A stretch of 64,000 nucleotides of DNA from Episyrphus balteatus (GCF_945859705.1 NC_079134.1:36532576-36596575); one strand, 5' to 3'; shown: positions 21,694 through 32,201, numbered from the stretch's first letter. Translations and numbers: made by a program. The notes: generated from the sequence alone by a model not told the origin.

Positions 21694-22509
21694 AGAAGAT
21701 AAAATTGCGGAGTGCTATTAAATGAGAGGGTGGAAACTGAAGATAGGGGTGCAAAAGCCCCCTTTTTGGTTTTTTCAATATACCTCGTAAACCAAGCAAA
21801 ATTTTGATATATTGCATATAAAATTTTTTATAAAGAATTAAATTTCCTATTGGAATAATGTTTTTTAAAAATTGAAAAAATGCAAAATTGAAAAAAATTC
21901 CATACCACAGTAGTCGAAACAATCATAAAAAAAATATCAAAAAAATCGAATTTTTGAGTTTTTTTGTTTTTTTAGTTATACATTTTTTTTGGGTTGAGAT
22001 AGACATAAACATTGCTCCAAAGAAAAAAAGAAGATTAAATTGCCTTCAAAATGCTGTGCTCACTAAATTTTTTCATTGAAAATTAACATTTTTTTTTCAT
22101 TGCATTAACATTTTCTATATCTTTTTTCAAAACTATGACCATATATAAAAAAATGTTTGCAAAAAAAAGAAAAAAATGTGAATATCAGTCCCTTTTTCGA
22201 TTAACAAAAATTAAAGGTATGATATTTGACTAAATTTTTGTAATAATCCAGTAGTTTAATAATTCCATTGTTAGTATTTAAGTTTATTTCTAATGTAACC
22301 ATTTAACATATTAAATAAATAAATCTATTTATTATTTCGTGGTATTGCAAGGGTTCATACTTAAATTCAAAAAAAAAAATTAATCCTGAATTTGTAACCG
22401 TATTAACGCAGGGCGCAGGTGAAAATCGTAAAATTGAAGACAAATTTTGAATATTTCAGATGGCAACCATTTTGTTTCAAATTGCTCTGGATTAGTTTTA
22501 TATTTTTAC
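21694..22509. other. Interior of the outer hAT element
   Basis: AT-rich sequence with T- and A-runs and no recognisable coding. The 63-residue frame at 21888-22079 is Lys/Phe/Ile-rich and not believed. Confidence 0.45.
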
Positions 22510-22522
22510 ATGAAATACACAT

Positions 22523-22538
22523 GAATGAATGAATGAAT
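22523..22538 (-). repeat. 3' terminal tandem repeat of the retrotransposon
   Basis: Four GAAT units on the plus strand (ATTC on the sense strand) stand between the target duplication and the unique 3' UTR. Short tandem repeats instead of poly(A) at the 3' end are typical of LOA- and I-type elements and arise from slippage when reverse transcription starts. Confidence 0.8.
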
Positions 22539-22610
22539 GTGTTGTGGGGGAAAGTTGCACTGCGACCTTAAAGGTCTATTGTGCCCCCAAATTTGGCTGC
22601 AATTAACTAC

Positions 22611-25600
22611 TTACAGTACAGTCTCCAGTTTGATACTTTTTAGGTATTTGATTAACTGGAGTATTTCTATCGACGGTAGATCTTTACTTGTTACCTGGTG
22701 CTGGCCCAGGTATCTGTGTCGATTGTGCATTAGTGCTTCACAGTTGCCCAGTATGTGTTCTGGCGTCTCTTCATTATTGTTGCAGAATCTACAGGTGGCA
22801 CTGTCTGCCAGGCCAATGTTGTTGAGGTGTTTTCTCAGCTTGCAGTGGCCTGTAAGGATCCCTGTTATTATTCTCAGGTTGTTTCTACTCAGGTTAATGC
22901 AGGTTTTAAATCTTTTTTGGTTGTAATTCCCAAGTAGTGATTTCGCCTGTCTGAGTTTAGGAGTCTCTTTCCAAATTTTAGTTCGTTTGGCCTCCTCATC
23001 GGTTTTTATCATTTGTTTGATCGTGCTGTCTCCAATTCCGCAATATGGTTCTGGGCCCATAAGAGGTGCGGTTGCACCTGCTTTTGCTAAGGAGTCTGCT
23101 ACTTCGTTCCCTTGTACTCCAACATGTCCGGGAACCCAGTACAGTGTTATTTTATTTGCCTTGCCAAGCTCGTTCAGCTTCTTCACACATTCCCATACGA
23201 GTTTGGAGTTGATGGCGTATGAGTTTATAGCTTTAAGTGCGGCCTGGCTATCAGACATGATGGCAATGTTTTGGTTTTTGTATTTTCTTTCGAGATTACG
23301 TTCTGCGCATTTATCTATAGCGTTGATTTCCGCTTGAAAAATGCTAGGAAACTGTCCCATTGGAATGGAAATTTTGGTTCTAGGCCCAAATATTCCTGCT
23401 CCAGTTCCATCAGCTGTTCTCGATCCATCAGTGTACCACTTGATGGCGTTTGCATTGAAAGTGTAGTTCGTGGATTCACTTACCCACTTTGCCTTGCTAC
23501 TAAACTGTGTTTGAAAGTTTTTCTCAAAGTTGTATTTCTTGATCATGCAATCTCTTGGGATGTCAAGGAGGTTTTTAACTGTGGTGTTCGATATTGAGTC
23601 CCTTTCTTTGAGACCAATACTCTTGCCCGTACCAGTTCCCTCTTTTGCAAATCTCAAGATTGTTCCGTTAGCAGTACTACTTATTACTTCATGGAGTGGT
23701 GTTAAGTGGAGGATGACTTCCATTGCTGCTGTAGGGCAAGTTCTCATTGAGCCAGTAATGCATAAGCAGGCCAATCTTTGAACTTTGTTTAATGTCTTTT
23801 TAGTTGTAACTAGTTCGGTTCTTTTGTGCCAAACAACCGCACCGTAGGTGATAATGGGTCTCACCATCATGGTATACATCCACCTTAGGATATTTGGTTT
23901 GCACCCCCATGATTTATTTGCCAGTCTTCGGCATATCATAAGGGCTTTTGTGGCTTTCCCGACTGTTATTTCTAAGTGTTTATTCCAGAGGAGTTTACTG
24001 TCTAGTGTGATACCTAGATATTTTACCTCTCTCTTTAGTTCAATGACCTTACCAGCTAGCTGGATAGGTCTGATATGAGGCAAAAGCCGTTTCCTTGTGA
24101 ATGGTACAATTGTAGTTTTTGCTGGGTTGATATTTAGCCCCACCGTTAAACACCATTTACTTGTAGCTGAAAGTCCTCTTTGGATGATATCGCAAAGGGT
24201 CTCCTCGAACTTCCCGTAGGCGGTTATTACAATATCGTCAGCAAAACCAAGACATCGAATACCCAGGGATGTAAGATGTTCCAGTAATTCATCCACTACA
24301 AGGCTCCACAGCAAGGGTGATAAAACCCCTCCCTGTGGACATCCTCTTGTTGTGATGATTTTCTGTGTTGTTACACCTGTAGTTGCCTCTGCCGTTCTTG
24401 TGCTCAACATTTTCTCTATCCATTTTGTAATGGTGGCCGGAACACACTTTCTTACAAGAGCCTTAGATACTGATTCATGAGAGGTGTTATCGAAGGCCCC
24501 CTCTATATCTAGGAAGGCGCATAGTGCAGTTTCTTTAACATTTAATGCTTTTTGTACGGTGTTCGTTAGTTCGTATAGAGCAGTTTCTGTTGACTTACCT
24601 GCCCTGTAGGCATGTTGGCGATTATTCAGAGGCATTTTTATGAGTACTTCTGATCTTATGAAGTTGTCAATTAATTTTTCCAATGTCTTCAGTAGGAAAG
24701 ATGTTAAGCTTATTGGCCTGAATGACTTTGGATGGGTTGTATCCTTCTTTCCTATTTTGGGAATGAAAATTACTTTAGCTCTTCTCCACAGACTTGGTAT
24801 ATACCCAAGTGCTACGCTGCTTCGCAGAATGCTAATTAGCTGTGGCATTAATTCTTCTTTCCCTTTTTGTAGAAGTGCGGGAAAGATGCCATCCACTCCG
24901 GGTGACTTGAAGGGTTGAAAGGTATTTATTGCCCATTCAATCCTATTTCCTGAACAGATAGTTGAAGCTATCTTCCAGTCTTCACGATTAGGCATAGGAG
25001 GTATTCTCTCTATTTGGAGGCCTATCAGTGGAGAGCTTCCCGGAAAATGAGTGTTTAGTAACAGTGTTGACTTTTGCTCTTCGTTTTCAGTAAAACTGCC
25101 GTCCGGTTTACGCAGAGCTAGCGATTTTATAGTTTTTTCTTTTGCTAGTGCTTTATGCAGTCTTGCTGCAGCAGGAGTAGAGGAGATACTCTCACAGAAG
25201 GTCCTAAAACTGTTTCTTTTGACTCTTCTTATTTCTTTGCTGTAGTTAGTCAGTTCTGTCCTGTACTGATTCCACTCTCCGGTTCTTTTCGCCTCATTAA
25301 AGAGTTTTCTTACACTGGATCTTAGTTTTGACAGATTTTTGTTCCACCAAGGTGCATCTTTCTGTCTTTTCATGGGCTTTATAGGGCAACTGAGTTCGAA
25401 CGCCTCATTTATTGCCCCACTGACCTCATTAACTATTTGCTCCAACTCATAGTGACTTGTTGTCGTTCTAGCTGGACCAATTTGTTCAAGGTTGCTCTTT
25501 AGAGCAGTTTTGTAGATATTCCAGTTCGTTTTTCTTGAATTTCTTCCAGAGGTATTCTCTGTTTGAAGGCCTTCAAGGTTAAACGTTATTATTCTATGAT

Positions 25601-26258
25601 CAGACAGTGAGGGTTCGTTGGAAACTTTCCAATCCCTTATTAAGCTGCTTACATTCGGGGTTCCGAATGTCAAGTCTAACACTTCGTTTCTAGTTCTAGT
25701 TACAAAAGTTGGGGTATTCCCTACATTGAATGTATCTAGATTTTTTTCGATAATAAAATTTAAAAGGTACTCACCCCTTTGATTAATATCGGAACTACCC
25801 CACGTAGTATGGTGAGCGTTGGCGTCGCATCCAACCAACAACGGTAGTTTTTTATTGTTGCAGTAGTCAACCAGCTTCTGTACTTCAGCAGGCGGTATGT
25901 CGTCATCATCACCCGCAAAGTATGCTGCAGCTACAACCATCGTGCAGGGATTGTCCTCGATGTATATCTGGGCTTGTATTGGAACAAGGTCCCGCGTCAT
26001 AAATTCTGAAAGACATATAAAATTTATATTATTTCTGATCATTATGCATGTTCTGGGCGAGGTGCTTCTCGTGTCCCATATTAAATTGGAGTCCTTACTT
26101 GTTAGGCCCCTTACTTGACCCCCGTTAATCCAGGGTTCTTGGATCAGCACTAACCCCAGGTTATCCGCCGTGAATTTCCTTGCTATGACAGCCGAAGCCA
26201 CTTTAGCATGGTGGACGTTAACTTGGGCTAGCCTGGCACTGATCCCGCGTCCGGTCAT
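22611..26258 (-). CDS. LOA-type ORF2: endonuclease, reverse transcriptase, RNase H
   Basis: 1215 codons without interruption. An APE-like endonuclease fills about residues 8-230: N14, the IQEPW glutamate E41, GCDANAHHTTWGS with D145 and N147, and SLSDHRI with S219-D220-H221. The RT spans about 450-740, with block A LDIEGAFDN, block B GCPQGGVLSP, the active site F672-A-D674-D675, and YLGITLDSKLLWNKHL. RNase H spans about 935-1070, with D944 in YTDGS, an E in FQAEINAI, a D in SDSQAAL, and VPGHVGVQGNEVAD. A C-x2-C-x8-H-x4-C finger lies at C1156, C1159, H1168 and C1173. All catalytic residues I can check are present. The protein nicks target DNA and copies its RNA there. Its ATG follows the ORF1 stop after only five bases, so it may be translated by reinitiation. 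Confidence 0.96.
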   Translation of the reverse strand: MTGRGISARLAQVNVHHAKVASAVIARKFTADNLGLVLIQEPWINGGQVRGLTSKDSNLIWDTRSTSPRTCIMIRNNINFICLSEFMTRDLVPIQAQIYIEDNPCTMVVAAAYFAGDDDDIPPAEVQKLVDYCNNKKLPLLVGCDANAHHTTWGSSDINQRGEYLLNFIIEKNLDTFNVGNTPTFVTRTRNEVLDLTFGTPNVSSLIRDWKVSNEPSLSDHRIITFNLEGLQTENTSGRNSRKTNWNIYKTALKSNLEQIGPARTTTSHYELEQIVNEVSGAINEAFELSCPIKPMKRQKDAPWWNKNLSKLRSSVRKLFNEAKRTGEWNQYRTELTNYSKEIRRVKRNSFRTFCESISSTPAAARLHKALAKEKTIKSLALRKPDGSFTENEEQKSTLLLNTHFPGSSPLIGLQIERIPPMPNREDWKIASTICSGNRIEWAINTFQPFKSPGVDGIFPALLQKGKEELMPQLISILRSSVALGYIPSLWRRAKVIFIPKIGKKDTTHPKSFRPISLTSFLLKTLEKLIDNFIRSEVLIKMPLNNRQHAYRAGKSTETALYELTNTVQKALNVKETALCAFLDIEGAFDNTSHESVSKALVRKCVPATITKWIEKMLSTRTAEATTGVTTQKIITTRGCPQGGVLSPLLWSLVVDELLEHLTSLGIRCLGFADDIVITAYGKFEETLCDIIQRGLSATSKWCLTVGLNINPAKTTIVPFTRKRLLPHIRPIQLAGKVIELKREVKYLGITLDSKLLWNKHLEITVGKATKALMICRRLANKSWGCKPNILRWMYTMMVRPIITYGAVVWHKRTELVTTKKTLNKVQRLACLCITGSMRTCPTAAMEVILHLTPLHEVISSTANGTILRFAKEGTGTGKSIGLKERDSISNTTVKNLLDIPRDCMIKKYNFEKNFQTQFSSKAKWVSESTNYTFNANAIKWYTDGSRTADGTGAGIFGPRTKISIPMGQFPSIFQAEINAIDKCAERNLERKYKNQNIAIMSDSQAALKAINSYAINSKLVWECVKKLNELGKANKITLYWVPGHVGVQGNEVADSLAKAGATAPLMGPEPYCGIGDSTIKQMIKTDEEAKRTKIWKETPKLRQAKSLLGNYNQKRFKTCINLSRNNLRIITGILTGHCKLRKHLNNIGLADSATCRFCNNNEETPEHILGNCEALMHNRHRYLGQHQVTSKDLPSIEILQLIKYLKSIKLETVL

Positions 26259-26263
26259 TTTGC

Positions 26264-27832
26264 TTACAGAATCGGGGCGAATGCCCCTTCATCTGCAAGC
26301 AGATGTTCTTCCTCCTCTTCAGTTGGAAGCGCTTCATCCGGGCTCACTCGTAACGGAGAGAGGTCCATGCCCTCATCTTCACCGTTCACTGAGCCTTTCT
26401 CCATCTCGGCAACTTGGTTTACCTGTACTACGGGAATACTTGGAGGGGGTGGTGGTGGTGGTGGTGGTAAGGGAATAGGATTTATTGGATGGGGGGTTTT
26501 TGGGGTTTGGTTGGTGGTTGGAGGTTGGTCTGTGGAGTCAGAGGTAGTTGGGTCATTACCTTGATGGTGTGTGTTTGCCTCTACATTATTTTTCCTGAGG
26601 CCAGTTATGGGGATTTTCCCGAACTTAAAATGCAGTTCATGACCTGCATTTGTAATGGTTTTGGCAGAATTGGTGTCGATCTTTGCCACCAGTAGTTTGC
26701 CTTTGCCTTCCGCCTTGCTCTTGATGATTTTCCATGCTTTAACACAAAGTCCATCATTTTGAGCTTCAATCAGGGCTAAAGATTTCTGGTCCTCCTGATC
26801 CTTACTTCTTGGAAGGAACATAGTTATGGTATGCAACTTGGGAATGTTTTCTCCCAAGCATGCAACCAGAGCAGTGCCCTTCCAAGTGCTAAGTCTTGCG
26901 GCTTTCTCTTTAAGCCAGTCCGCTGTTTGTTGACCAGCACAGTCTACAACGAGCAGGCCTGTTTTAAAGTGAATCCCGTTAAACTGTAGCTTATGTTTCC
27001 AGCCTAAAGACACTTCCTCAATGATCGCCTCCTCGAGTGCTGTCAGTTCATCGGTACCAAGAGTTGCGTCAGGATATTCTTTTGGTAGAATAGCTATCCT
27101 TACGCTTTTGGTGGTATTGGCGTACGACAGTGGTCTCTTGCTAGTATTCAGCGCGGTGTTTGATCCCGCTTCTGCTGAGTTGCCCAATCTTGGTTTTTTC
27201 ACCTCTTGCCTTTGGGGAGGGGTAATATGGTGATTTTTCCTCTTACCTTGGCCCTGGCTTTTGAGGGACTCAGCTAAAAGCTCAGCTCTCCTTTCCTCCA
27301 CCCTCCTTTTGGCTTCTTCAGGGGTTTTCCCTTCCGCCAAAAGATCGAGGTACCGCCTTGTAGCCGCTCCACTTAGACCCTTCCTGAAGGGATCATCCAG
27401 GCCACCTGGTTCGCCCCGTTTCGGAAGAACTCTATCTTTTGCCTTCTGGCTTCTGCTTGGCTTCTTTTGGCATTTTTCGGAAGCTGATTTTGAGGATGGG
27501 GTGTTCCTATCCCTGGTGCCATCTTTGGCTTTGGCTACATCTCTAGATCGCCTGGGAGGTGTTCTCTCTTGGCGAGTAGAGGATGTAGTTCGAGTAGCAT
27601 TTTCTCTTCGTCTAGGAGGTGTTCTCCTTCGACTTGAAGTAGATGCTTCTCTTCTATCTGCCCGGTTTCGTTCGTCCCTAGGAGGTTTTCTCCTGTGGTC
27701 CTTACTACTTCTCGGTCTCGAATCGTCTCCATGAAGATTTCTCTCCATCCGATCCGCAATTTCATCCGCGGTGGCATCCCGCTCAATGAGGAATTTTTTA
27801 TAGTTTTTATTGTTGTTATATTTTTTAGACAT
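26264..27832 (-). CDS. LOA-type ORF1: RNA-binding/chaperone protein
   Basis: 522 codons, ATG at 27832. Residues about 1-170 are strongly basic and rich in Arg-Ser and Arg-Arg pairs (repeats such as RRRTPPRR), a likely nucleic-acid-binding and phosphorylated region. A second basic stretch, KKPRLG, could serve as a nuclear signal. Residues about 235-415, starting SYANTTKSVRIAILPKEYPD, look like the folded domain found in ORF1 of LOA-type elements and annotated in insects as DUF4780; I recognise it by pattern, not alignment. The tail has a run of about ten prolines, and the end is acidic (EEEEEHLLADEG). No CCHC zinc knuckles are visible, unlike I and R1 elements. The stop TAA is followed by GCAAA and the ORF2 ATG. 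Confidence 0.9.
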   Translation of the reverse strand: MSKKYNNNKNYKKFLIERDATADEIADRMERNLHGDDSRPRSSKDHRRKPPRDERNRADRREASTSSRRRTPPRRRENATRTTSSTRQERTPPRRSRDVAKAKDGTRDRNTPSSKSASEKCQKKPSRSQKAKDRVLPKRGEPGGLDDPFRKGLSGAATRRYLDLLAEGKTPEEAKRRVEERRAELLAESLKSQGQGKRKNHHITPPQRQEVKKPRLGNSAEAGSNTALNTSKRPLSYANTTKSVRIAILPKEYPDATLGTDELTALEEAIIEEVSLGWKHKLQFNGIHFKTGLLVVDCAGQQTADWLKEKAARLSTWKGTALVACLGENIPKLHTITMFLPRSKDQEDQKSLALIEAQNDGLCVKAWKIIKSKAEGKGKLLVAKIDTNSAKTITNAGHELHFKFGKIPITGLRKNNVEANTHHQGNDPTTSDSTDQPPTTNQTPKTPHPINPIPLPPPPPPPPPSIPVVQVNQVAEMEKGSVNGEDEGMDLSPLRVSPDEALPTEEEEEHLLADEGAFAPIL

Positions 27833-28138
27833 ATAAATCCCACGAGTAGCTAGAGAAAGGTAGGTCCGCCATATTAGAGCTCCGCATAATATGGTAAGGT
27901 CTTGGTTACACTTTGATTCGACCCGGTTTCAAAGAGGCACCGTTAGAATACAGCCGGATACCCCTGGCTGCAAACCATCCAATAGGCACGGTTACGTAAC
28001 ACCCTGGATTAGGGGTGGCAGTTCTTAGTCGTAACTCCTCAAAATCACTGTCAATTTAGATTGCTCCAAATCAACAGGTCAGATGAATCTTTGAAACTCC
28101 AGCCTATGCACCACGCCAAGGTGACTGCCGCGCAAAGG
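27833..28138 (-). promoter_or_regulatory. 5' UTR of the LOA element (probable internal promoter)
   Basis: About 306 bp between the 13-bp target duplication and the ORF1 ATG. It is more G+C-rich than the flanks and free of long runs. Non-LTR elements carry an internal promoter in this place so that new copies remain transcribable; no specific motif is claimed here. Its full length next to the target duplication argues that the copy is not 5'-truncated. Confidence 0.6.
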
Positions 28139-28175
28139 ATGAAATACACATACACTACCCTATCAAAAAAAGTAT
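28139..28175. repeat. 37-bp direct repeat, copy 1
   Basis: Begins ATGAAATACACATACACTAC and is repeated exactly at 28261-28297. Its first 13 bases are also the target duplication of the LOA element, so the retrotransposon landed at the edge of this repeat. Confidence 0.9.
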
Positions 28176-28368
28176 AAATTCGATCAATTTCACACTGGTG
28201 CATAACGGTTGTAGCTTTTTACTTATAATAGGCATTGAAATGGTTGATACTTTTTTTTTTATGAAATACACATACACTACCCTATCAAAAAAAGTATCAA
28301 CCATTTCAATGCCTATTATAAGTAAAAAGCTACAACCGTTATGCACCAGTGTGAAATTGATCGAATTT
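28176..28368. repeat. Near-perfect 82-bp inverted repeat (palindrome)
   Basis: The arm 28176-28257 is the reverse complement of 28287-28368 with no mismatch that I can see, separated by about 29 bp. The centre contains the second copy of the 37-bp direct repeat (28261-28297). Because the arms are complementary, the same peptide (starting MHNGCSFLLI) can be read on both strands; these are not genes. High arm identity means the structure is young or homogenised. Confidence 0.92.
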
Positions 28369-29029
28369 TCGACTTCGGATGGGTATTGGTCAGAAACTAA
28401 ACAGTCAAAAAAATAAATAGTGGTGGTTTATTGTTTCTAGTACCTCAAAGATTGTCCTCAATTTTTTTTATTAAAATTAAAAATCATGCCGCACACCATA
28501 TTTGTTGATTTCATATGGAATGACTCATAGGCATTATTATCTTTCAATTAAGCCATCGAAACCTAAAAAAAATATTAAATGGAATATTTTTTACGAATTT
28601 TTAAAAATATGTTACATGAGAGTAACGCTGGGTCCAAAAGGGTTGAATAAAAATAAAAAACTAGAACGACTACTGCACTCTTGCGCCATTATTTTATTTG
28701 TTTGAAATTTTTTTCAATTTCACTTGCTAAATGCTTGTGTTCAGCCTTCAGCATTCAACTCGGTCTGCTCAGTTATTTTATTCTGAGTCCATCGATGGTG
28801 CTCTGAACTAGCTCAGAATACGTTCAGAACGAAAAAAGAAACACAAATTTGAAGCTCTAAATGTTCAAAATTAAAAAAGAAATACAATTTTTAGAAAGAA
28901 AAAAAAAAGTCGCTATTATGAAATTAGTGAAAAAGTCGCTTTAAATAAGAAGTCGTCGCTTGGTCGCTAAGGCTTCAAAAAGGTCGCTAATAGCGACTAA
29001 AGTCGCTTAACGGTAACGCTGACTATGAA

Positions 29030-31490
29030 CCTCTGCAAATCTACAAAAATATTTTATTCACAATTGTGTTTCGCCAACGCGTTGATAGCATTTTTTCTGG
29101 ACAATCACCCGACATGAGACAAATTAAGTAAGTGAGGTTAAAACTGAAAATTGAATAAAATACATAAAATATAGTAATTTCCTGACCAACAACATACCAA
29201 AACCCTTTTTTATTAAGATTCCCTAATTAATATTATATTTGCACCTTAATATACCTCTTGCAAAGGAATCCCATATAAAAACAACGTCTCCACTTTAAAA
29301 GAACAGACATTATATATTTTTTTGTATCTCTCATTTCCGTTGAAATAACTTAATTTTCTTCTATTGATTCCCTGGTATCAATATACAATGTTGCTCCTGT
29401 ACAAAATTATGTTCCAGTAACGATATCTGTATCTGTTTACTGTGGTATTGACTTTTTCCACATTAAAAATGCAGACATTAACAAATTCCACACTATACAA
29501 GATACAAAACGAAGAAGCAAAAAACCAATTTCTTCTGACTGTGATGACTTGGAAGATGTTGCGAATCTGCCAGACCGCTTTTTTACCGCAAAACCCACAT
29601 TCTGGATGCTTTCAATCCTATTTAAATTGCAGAACAAATAAAAGCCAACTTCACAATCGTTCTCATCTCTCCACAGAGATATAGGTACTATACTATCATA
29701 CAACGCATCGAGAAGATTTATTCATATTACCACCAGAACTGTCTTGAGGTAAAAACCAAGAGAGAAAAAAAAGTACCTTTAAGATCCAAAGGCAAGCAAC
29801 GCACTCAAGAACACATAATATTCCAGCTTCCAGCACAATCCAATCCATAAACGGCTGACTGGTGTTTGTTGTGTTCTTTGGTGGCAATGGCAACTATTAT
29901 ACTTCTATACTGGCAATCTTGAAGTGGATATAGAACCACAGAGACAGTAGAGGTACACAGTGCCAGACGAGTGATGCTTCTGCGGGTCGGGTTGTGATGT
30001 TTCGCGTAGTAAAAAGCGATCTACTGTTTGGATAAGGAAACCGTTTCAAATTAGCAACTATATACTAGCAGATAACATTTTGCCTCCGATATGTGCATAC
30101 AGATAGTTGTTACAGCGGATTTGGAAGAGCTGGAGCATTAGAAAAATGCATTTAACCAGCCAGCAAGCCATCATCATCATGAACATCATCTCAGTGAATA
30201 TATAAGACTGTGCGGGTTCCGGTTATCTTGTCATTCCATTTTGTAAAATAGAAGTCTTGTCTTGAGAGATTCCATATCTGGGGTGCACAATTTCAGTCAT
30301 ATACTATACTACTTGTCCCAGAGAGTGATGATTGCCATTTCTAGAACAAAAGTGCAGAAGTGCACCATGATGATGGAGAGCTATATGTAAGATTTTCTTG
30401 AGGAGATAACAACTTTGGCAATGATGACGACGCGACGCAACGTACAGACGCACGGTCGGTGCGGTGGCGGTAAGGATGCAATGTGAATGGAGTTAGCCAT
30501 TCTATTATGCAATCGAGTGTTTCGTTGGAATTGTAGCATGTAAGGTACTTAAAATGCATAAATGAGAGCTGATATGAGACATTACAATAATGACAGTGGG
30601 GGAATGTTGTCGTTTTTATTTTGTAAAAGAGAAAATGTATATTATTGAATGGATTTTATTGGAATTGAAGGATATGATGTTGCATGTTGAATAGATTTTT
30701 TATCAATCGATTGATGTAATAATTTCAATCAAATAATAATTAAATTAGCTATGAGCTGCCCAGAATATTGGCTGCTGGTACAGAAAGAGCGATCGTAGAG
30801 GCTCAATAAGAAGCTAGGTAGGTAGATATGGAAGACTTAGGGGTTTTTTTCAAAACTTGCTACATCAACTATATCAATTACATCATTAATAAATGCGTCC
30901 TTTTCAACTTTTCGAATCACCTTTTAGAACATTTTCACTATTTAGACCGTAAAAAGTTTTCCCGAATTTAAATCACTGATTTATGAGGTCTGAAATAGGC
31001 CCCTGTTCTTTGACCCAATAAGCACCTAAGGGTCTGTGGATTTTCGTAGAAAAAAGTGCTCTTTTCTTAGTCAGACCAGGACTTTGGCAGAAAATAATGA
31101 GGAACGAATTCTTTTTCTAGTGGGTACAAACAACTTGATAGAATAAGTTACTGTTGGCGCAAAATTAAGTGCAGGAAACTGTCACCTCAGAGGTGATAAA
31201 TTCGAATCCGTGGTGGTGGCTCTGGCTGGATTCAAAACAATTTTTTTCAGGTCTACTGCCTCGTGCAAAAAAAATGACAAAGTCTCCAGAACATATTTAA
31301 TGTCTTGATTAAGTATAACCCAACTAAGCAGTTCGCACTTGGAACTTGGTCGTAAATTGTAGACCTCTTCATTTTTGCCAAAATTTCTAAGACTTGCTCT
31401 AATTTTTAAATAAAAAGAAATGTTAGGCTTGTCACCTGGGGATTCGTGGCCTTTTCTACAAAACGCAGGGATGAACCTGTTCCATGTTTT
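29030..31490. other. Intronic, no gene seen
   Basis: AT-rich with a few mixed-composition stretches (29440-29900, 30420-30480). Open frames of 60-90 residues on both strands overlap each other and show no domain. Nothing repetitive was recognised. Confidence 0.45.
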
Positions 31491-31495
31491 GGTTA

Positions 31496-31555
31496 GGTTA
31501 GGTACATGGTTTTGAAGAAGGCACCCTTTAAAACTATTTCTAAATCATGGTGAAG
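31496..31555. repeat. Direct repeat, copy 1
   Basis: The phrase GGTACATGGTTTTGAAGAAG and the next 35 or so bases recur at about 34314-34368 with a few substitutions. The pair brackets the three elements at 31604-34298. Confidence 0.75.
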
Positions 31556-31603
31556 AATAGATTAATGATCCCGAAATTTAAATGAGATTGTGCGAATCTC
31601 TAC

Positions 31604-32201
31604 CAGTGTTGCCATAGCCGGTTTTTTATCGCCTAACGGGCTCCTTGAACTTTTAACTTGTTCCTTAAAATTTTGATTTTCGATATGTCGGATATTGGCT
31701 CTTTTCATTTTGATCTTATCATTTTACAGCAAAAATCCACCAAAAATTTGAACTGTCAGTCTGACAGACAAGATTGAAAAATCTTGGAGCCAAAAATAGC
31801 CGCTTTCAATAATGGTCCAAAAATACGCAAACAATTTTTGTGGCATGAGATTTAAAATTTTTTTTTAATTTTCAAATAACTTTTGCTTATCAGATTTCAA
31901 GTATAAAATTATTTTTTTTTTTTCATTTTGTTGATTTATTCTGGTTTATTATGGTTTTCATGCTCTATTATGGGCGTAACATTAAATTTTAAATGAAAAT
32001 CAAATGAAAAATGTATGCAAATTCGTTGTCTCTGTTCATATCTCTGTTGGATTTTTGTTATAAAATGCTTGAATTTTAAAGGAGCATGAAATCAAAATTA
32101 AAAGAGTCAAATTCCGACAAATCGGAAATAAAAATTTTAAGGAGCGAGTGAAATATTCAAGGAGCCTGTTTGGCGATAAATAGCCGGCTCTGGCAACACT
32201 G
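31604..32201. mobile_element. Inverted-repeat element, CAGTGTTGCCA ends
   Basis: The left end CAGTGTTGCCATAGCCGG and the right end CCGGCTCTGGCAACACTG are inverted copies, extended inward by TTTATCGCC and GGCGATAAA. The 30-bp terminal repeat has only a few mismatches. Subterminal CTCCTT (left) and AAGGAG (right) words are inverted to one another. The end sequence is hAT-like, but I find no matching 8-bp flank (ATCTCTAC against CTTGCTTT). About 598 bp and non-coding. Confidence 0.75.

Larger units (their letters stand above)
22523..28138 (-). mobile_element. Complete LOA-clade non-LTR retrotransposon
   Basis: A 5.6-kb element on the minus strand with a 5' UTR (about 27833-28138), ORF1, ORF2, a short 3' UTR and a 3' tail of GAAT/ATTC tandem repeats (22523-22538). 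The 13-bp direct repeat ATGAAATACACAT flanks it exactly (22510-22522 and 28139-28151), as expected of target-primed reverse transcription. Both ORFs are unbroken and the target duplication is perfect, so the insertion is recent and the copy could be active. LOA-like assignment rests on an APE endonuclease, RT and RNase H in one ORF2, an ORF1 without zinc knuckles, and the opening wording of ORF2. I-clade or R1-related placement cannot be excluded without a tree. Confidence 0.93.
20560..29021. mobile_element. hAT-superfamily element hosting two later insertions
   Basis: The ends are CAGCGTTACCGT and its inverse ACGGTAACGCTG (11 of 12 pair). They are flanked by the perfect 8-bp duplication ACTATGAA (20552-20559 and 29022-29029). 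Subterminal GTCGCT words occur about six times at the left (20588-20697) and six times at the right (28908-29008), on the plus strand in both places. Without the LOA retrotransposon (22523-28138) and the small hAT (20896-21685) the original element would be about 2.1 kb. No transposase motif was recognised in what remains, so it is likely non-autonomous or badly decayed. Confidence 0.92.

Noticed and set aside
22537..27734. Plus-strand frames up to 157 codons across the LOA element
   Set aside because: Antisense shadows of ORF1 and ORF2.
22523..28138. Endogenous retrovirus or LTR element
   Set aside because: No LTRs, protease or integrase; APE endonuclease plus RT and RNase H in one ORF and a 13-bp duplication identify a non-LTR retrotransposon.
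28155..28416. Two small proteins with the same N-terminus on opposite strands
   Set aside because: Explained by the 82-bp inverted repeat, not by genes.
31135..31230. tRNA-like B-box word (AATTCGAATCC) suggesting a SINE
   Set aside because: No convincing A box at the right distance, no tail and no target duplication.
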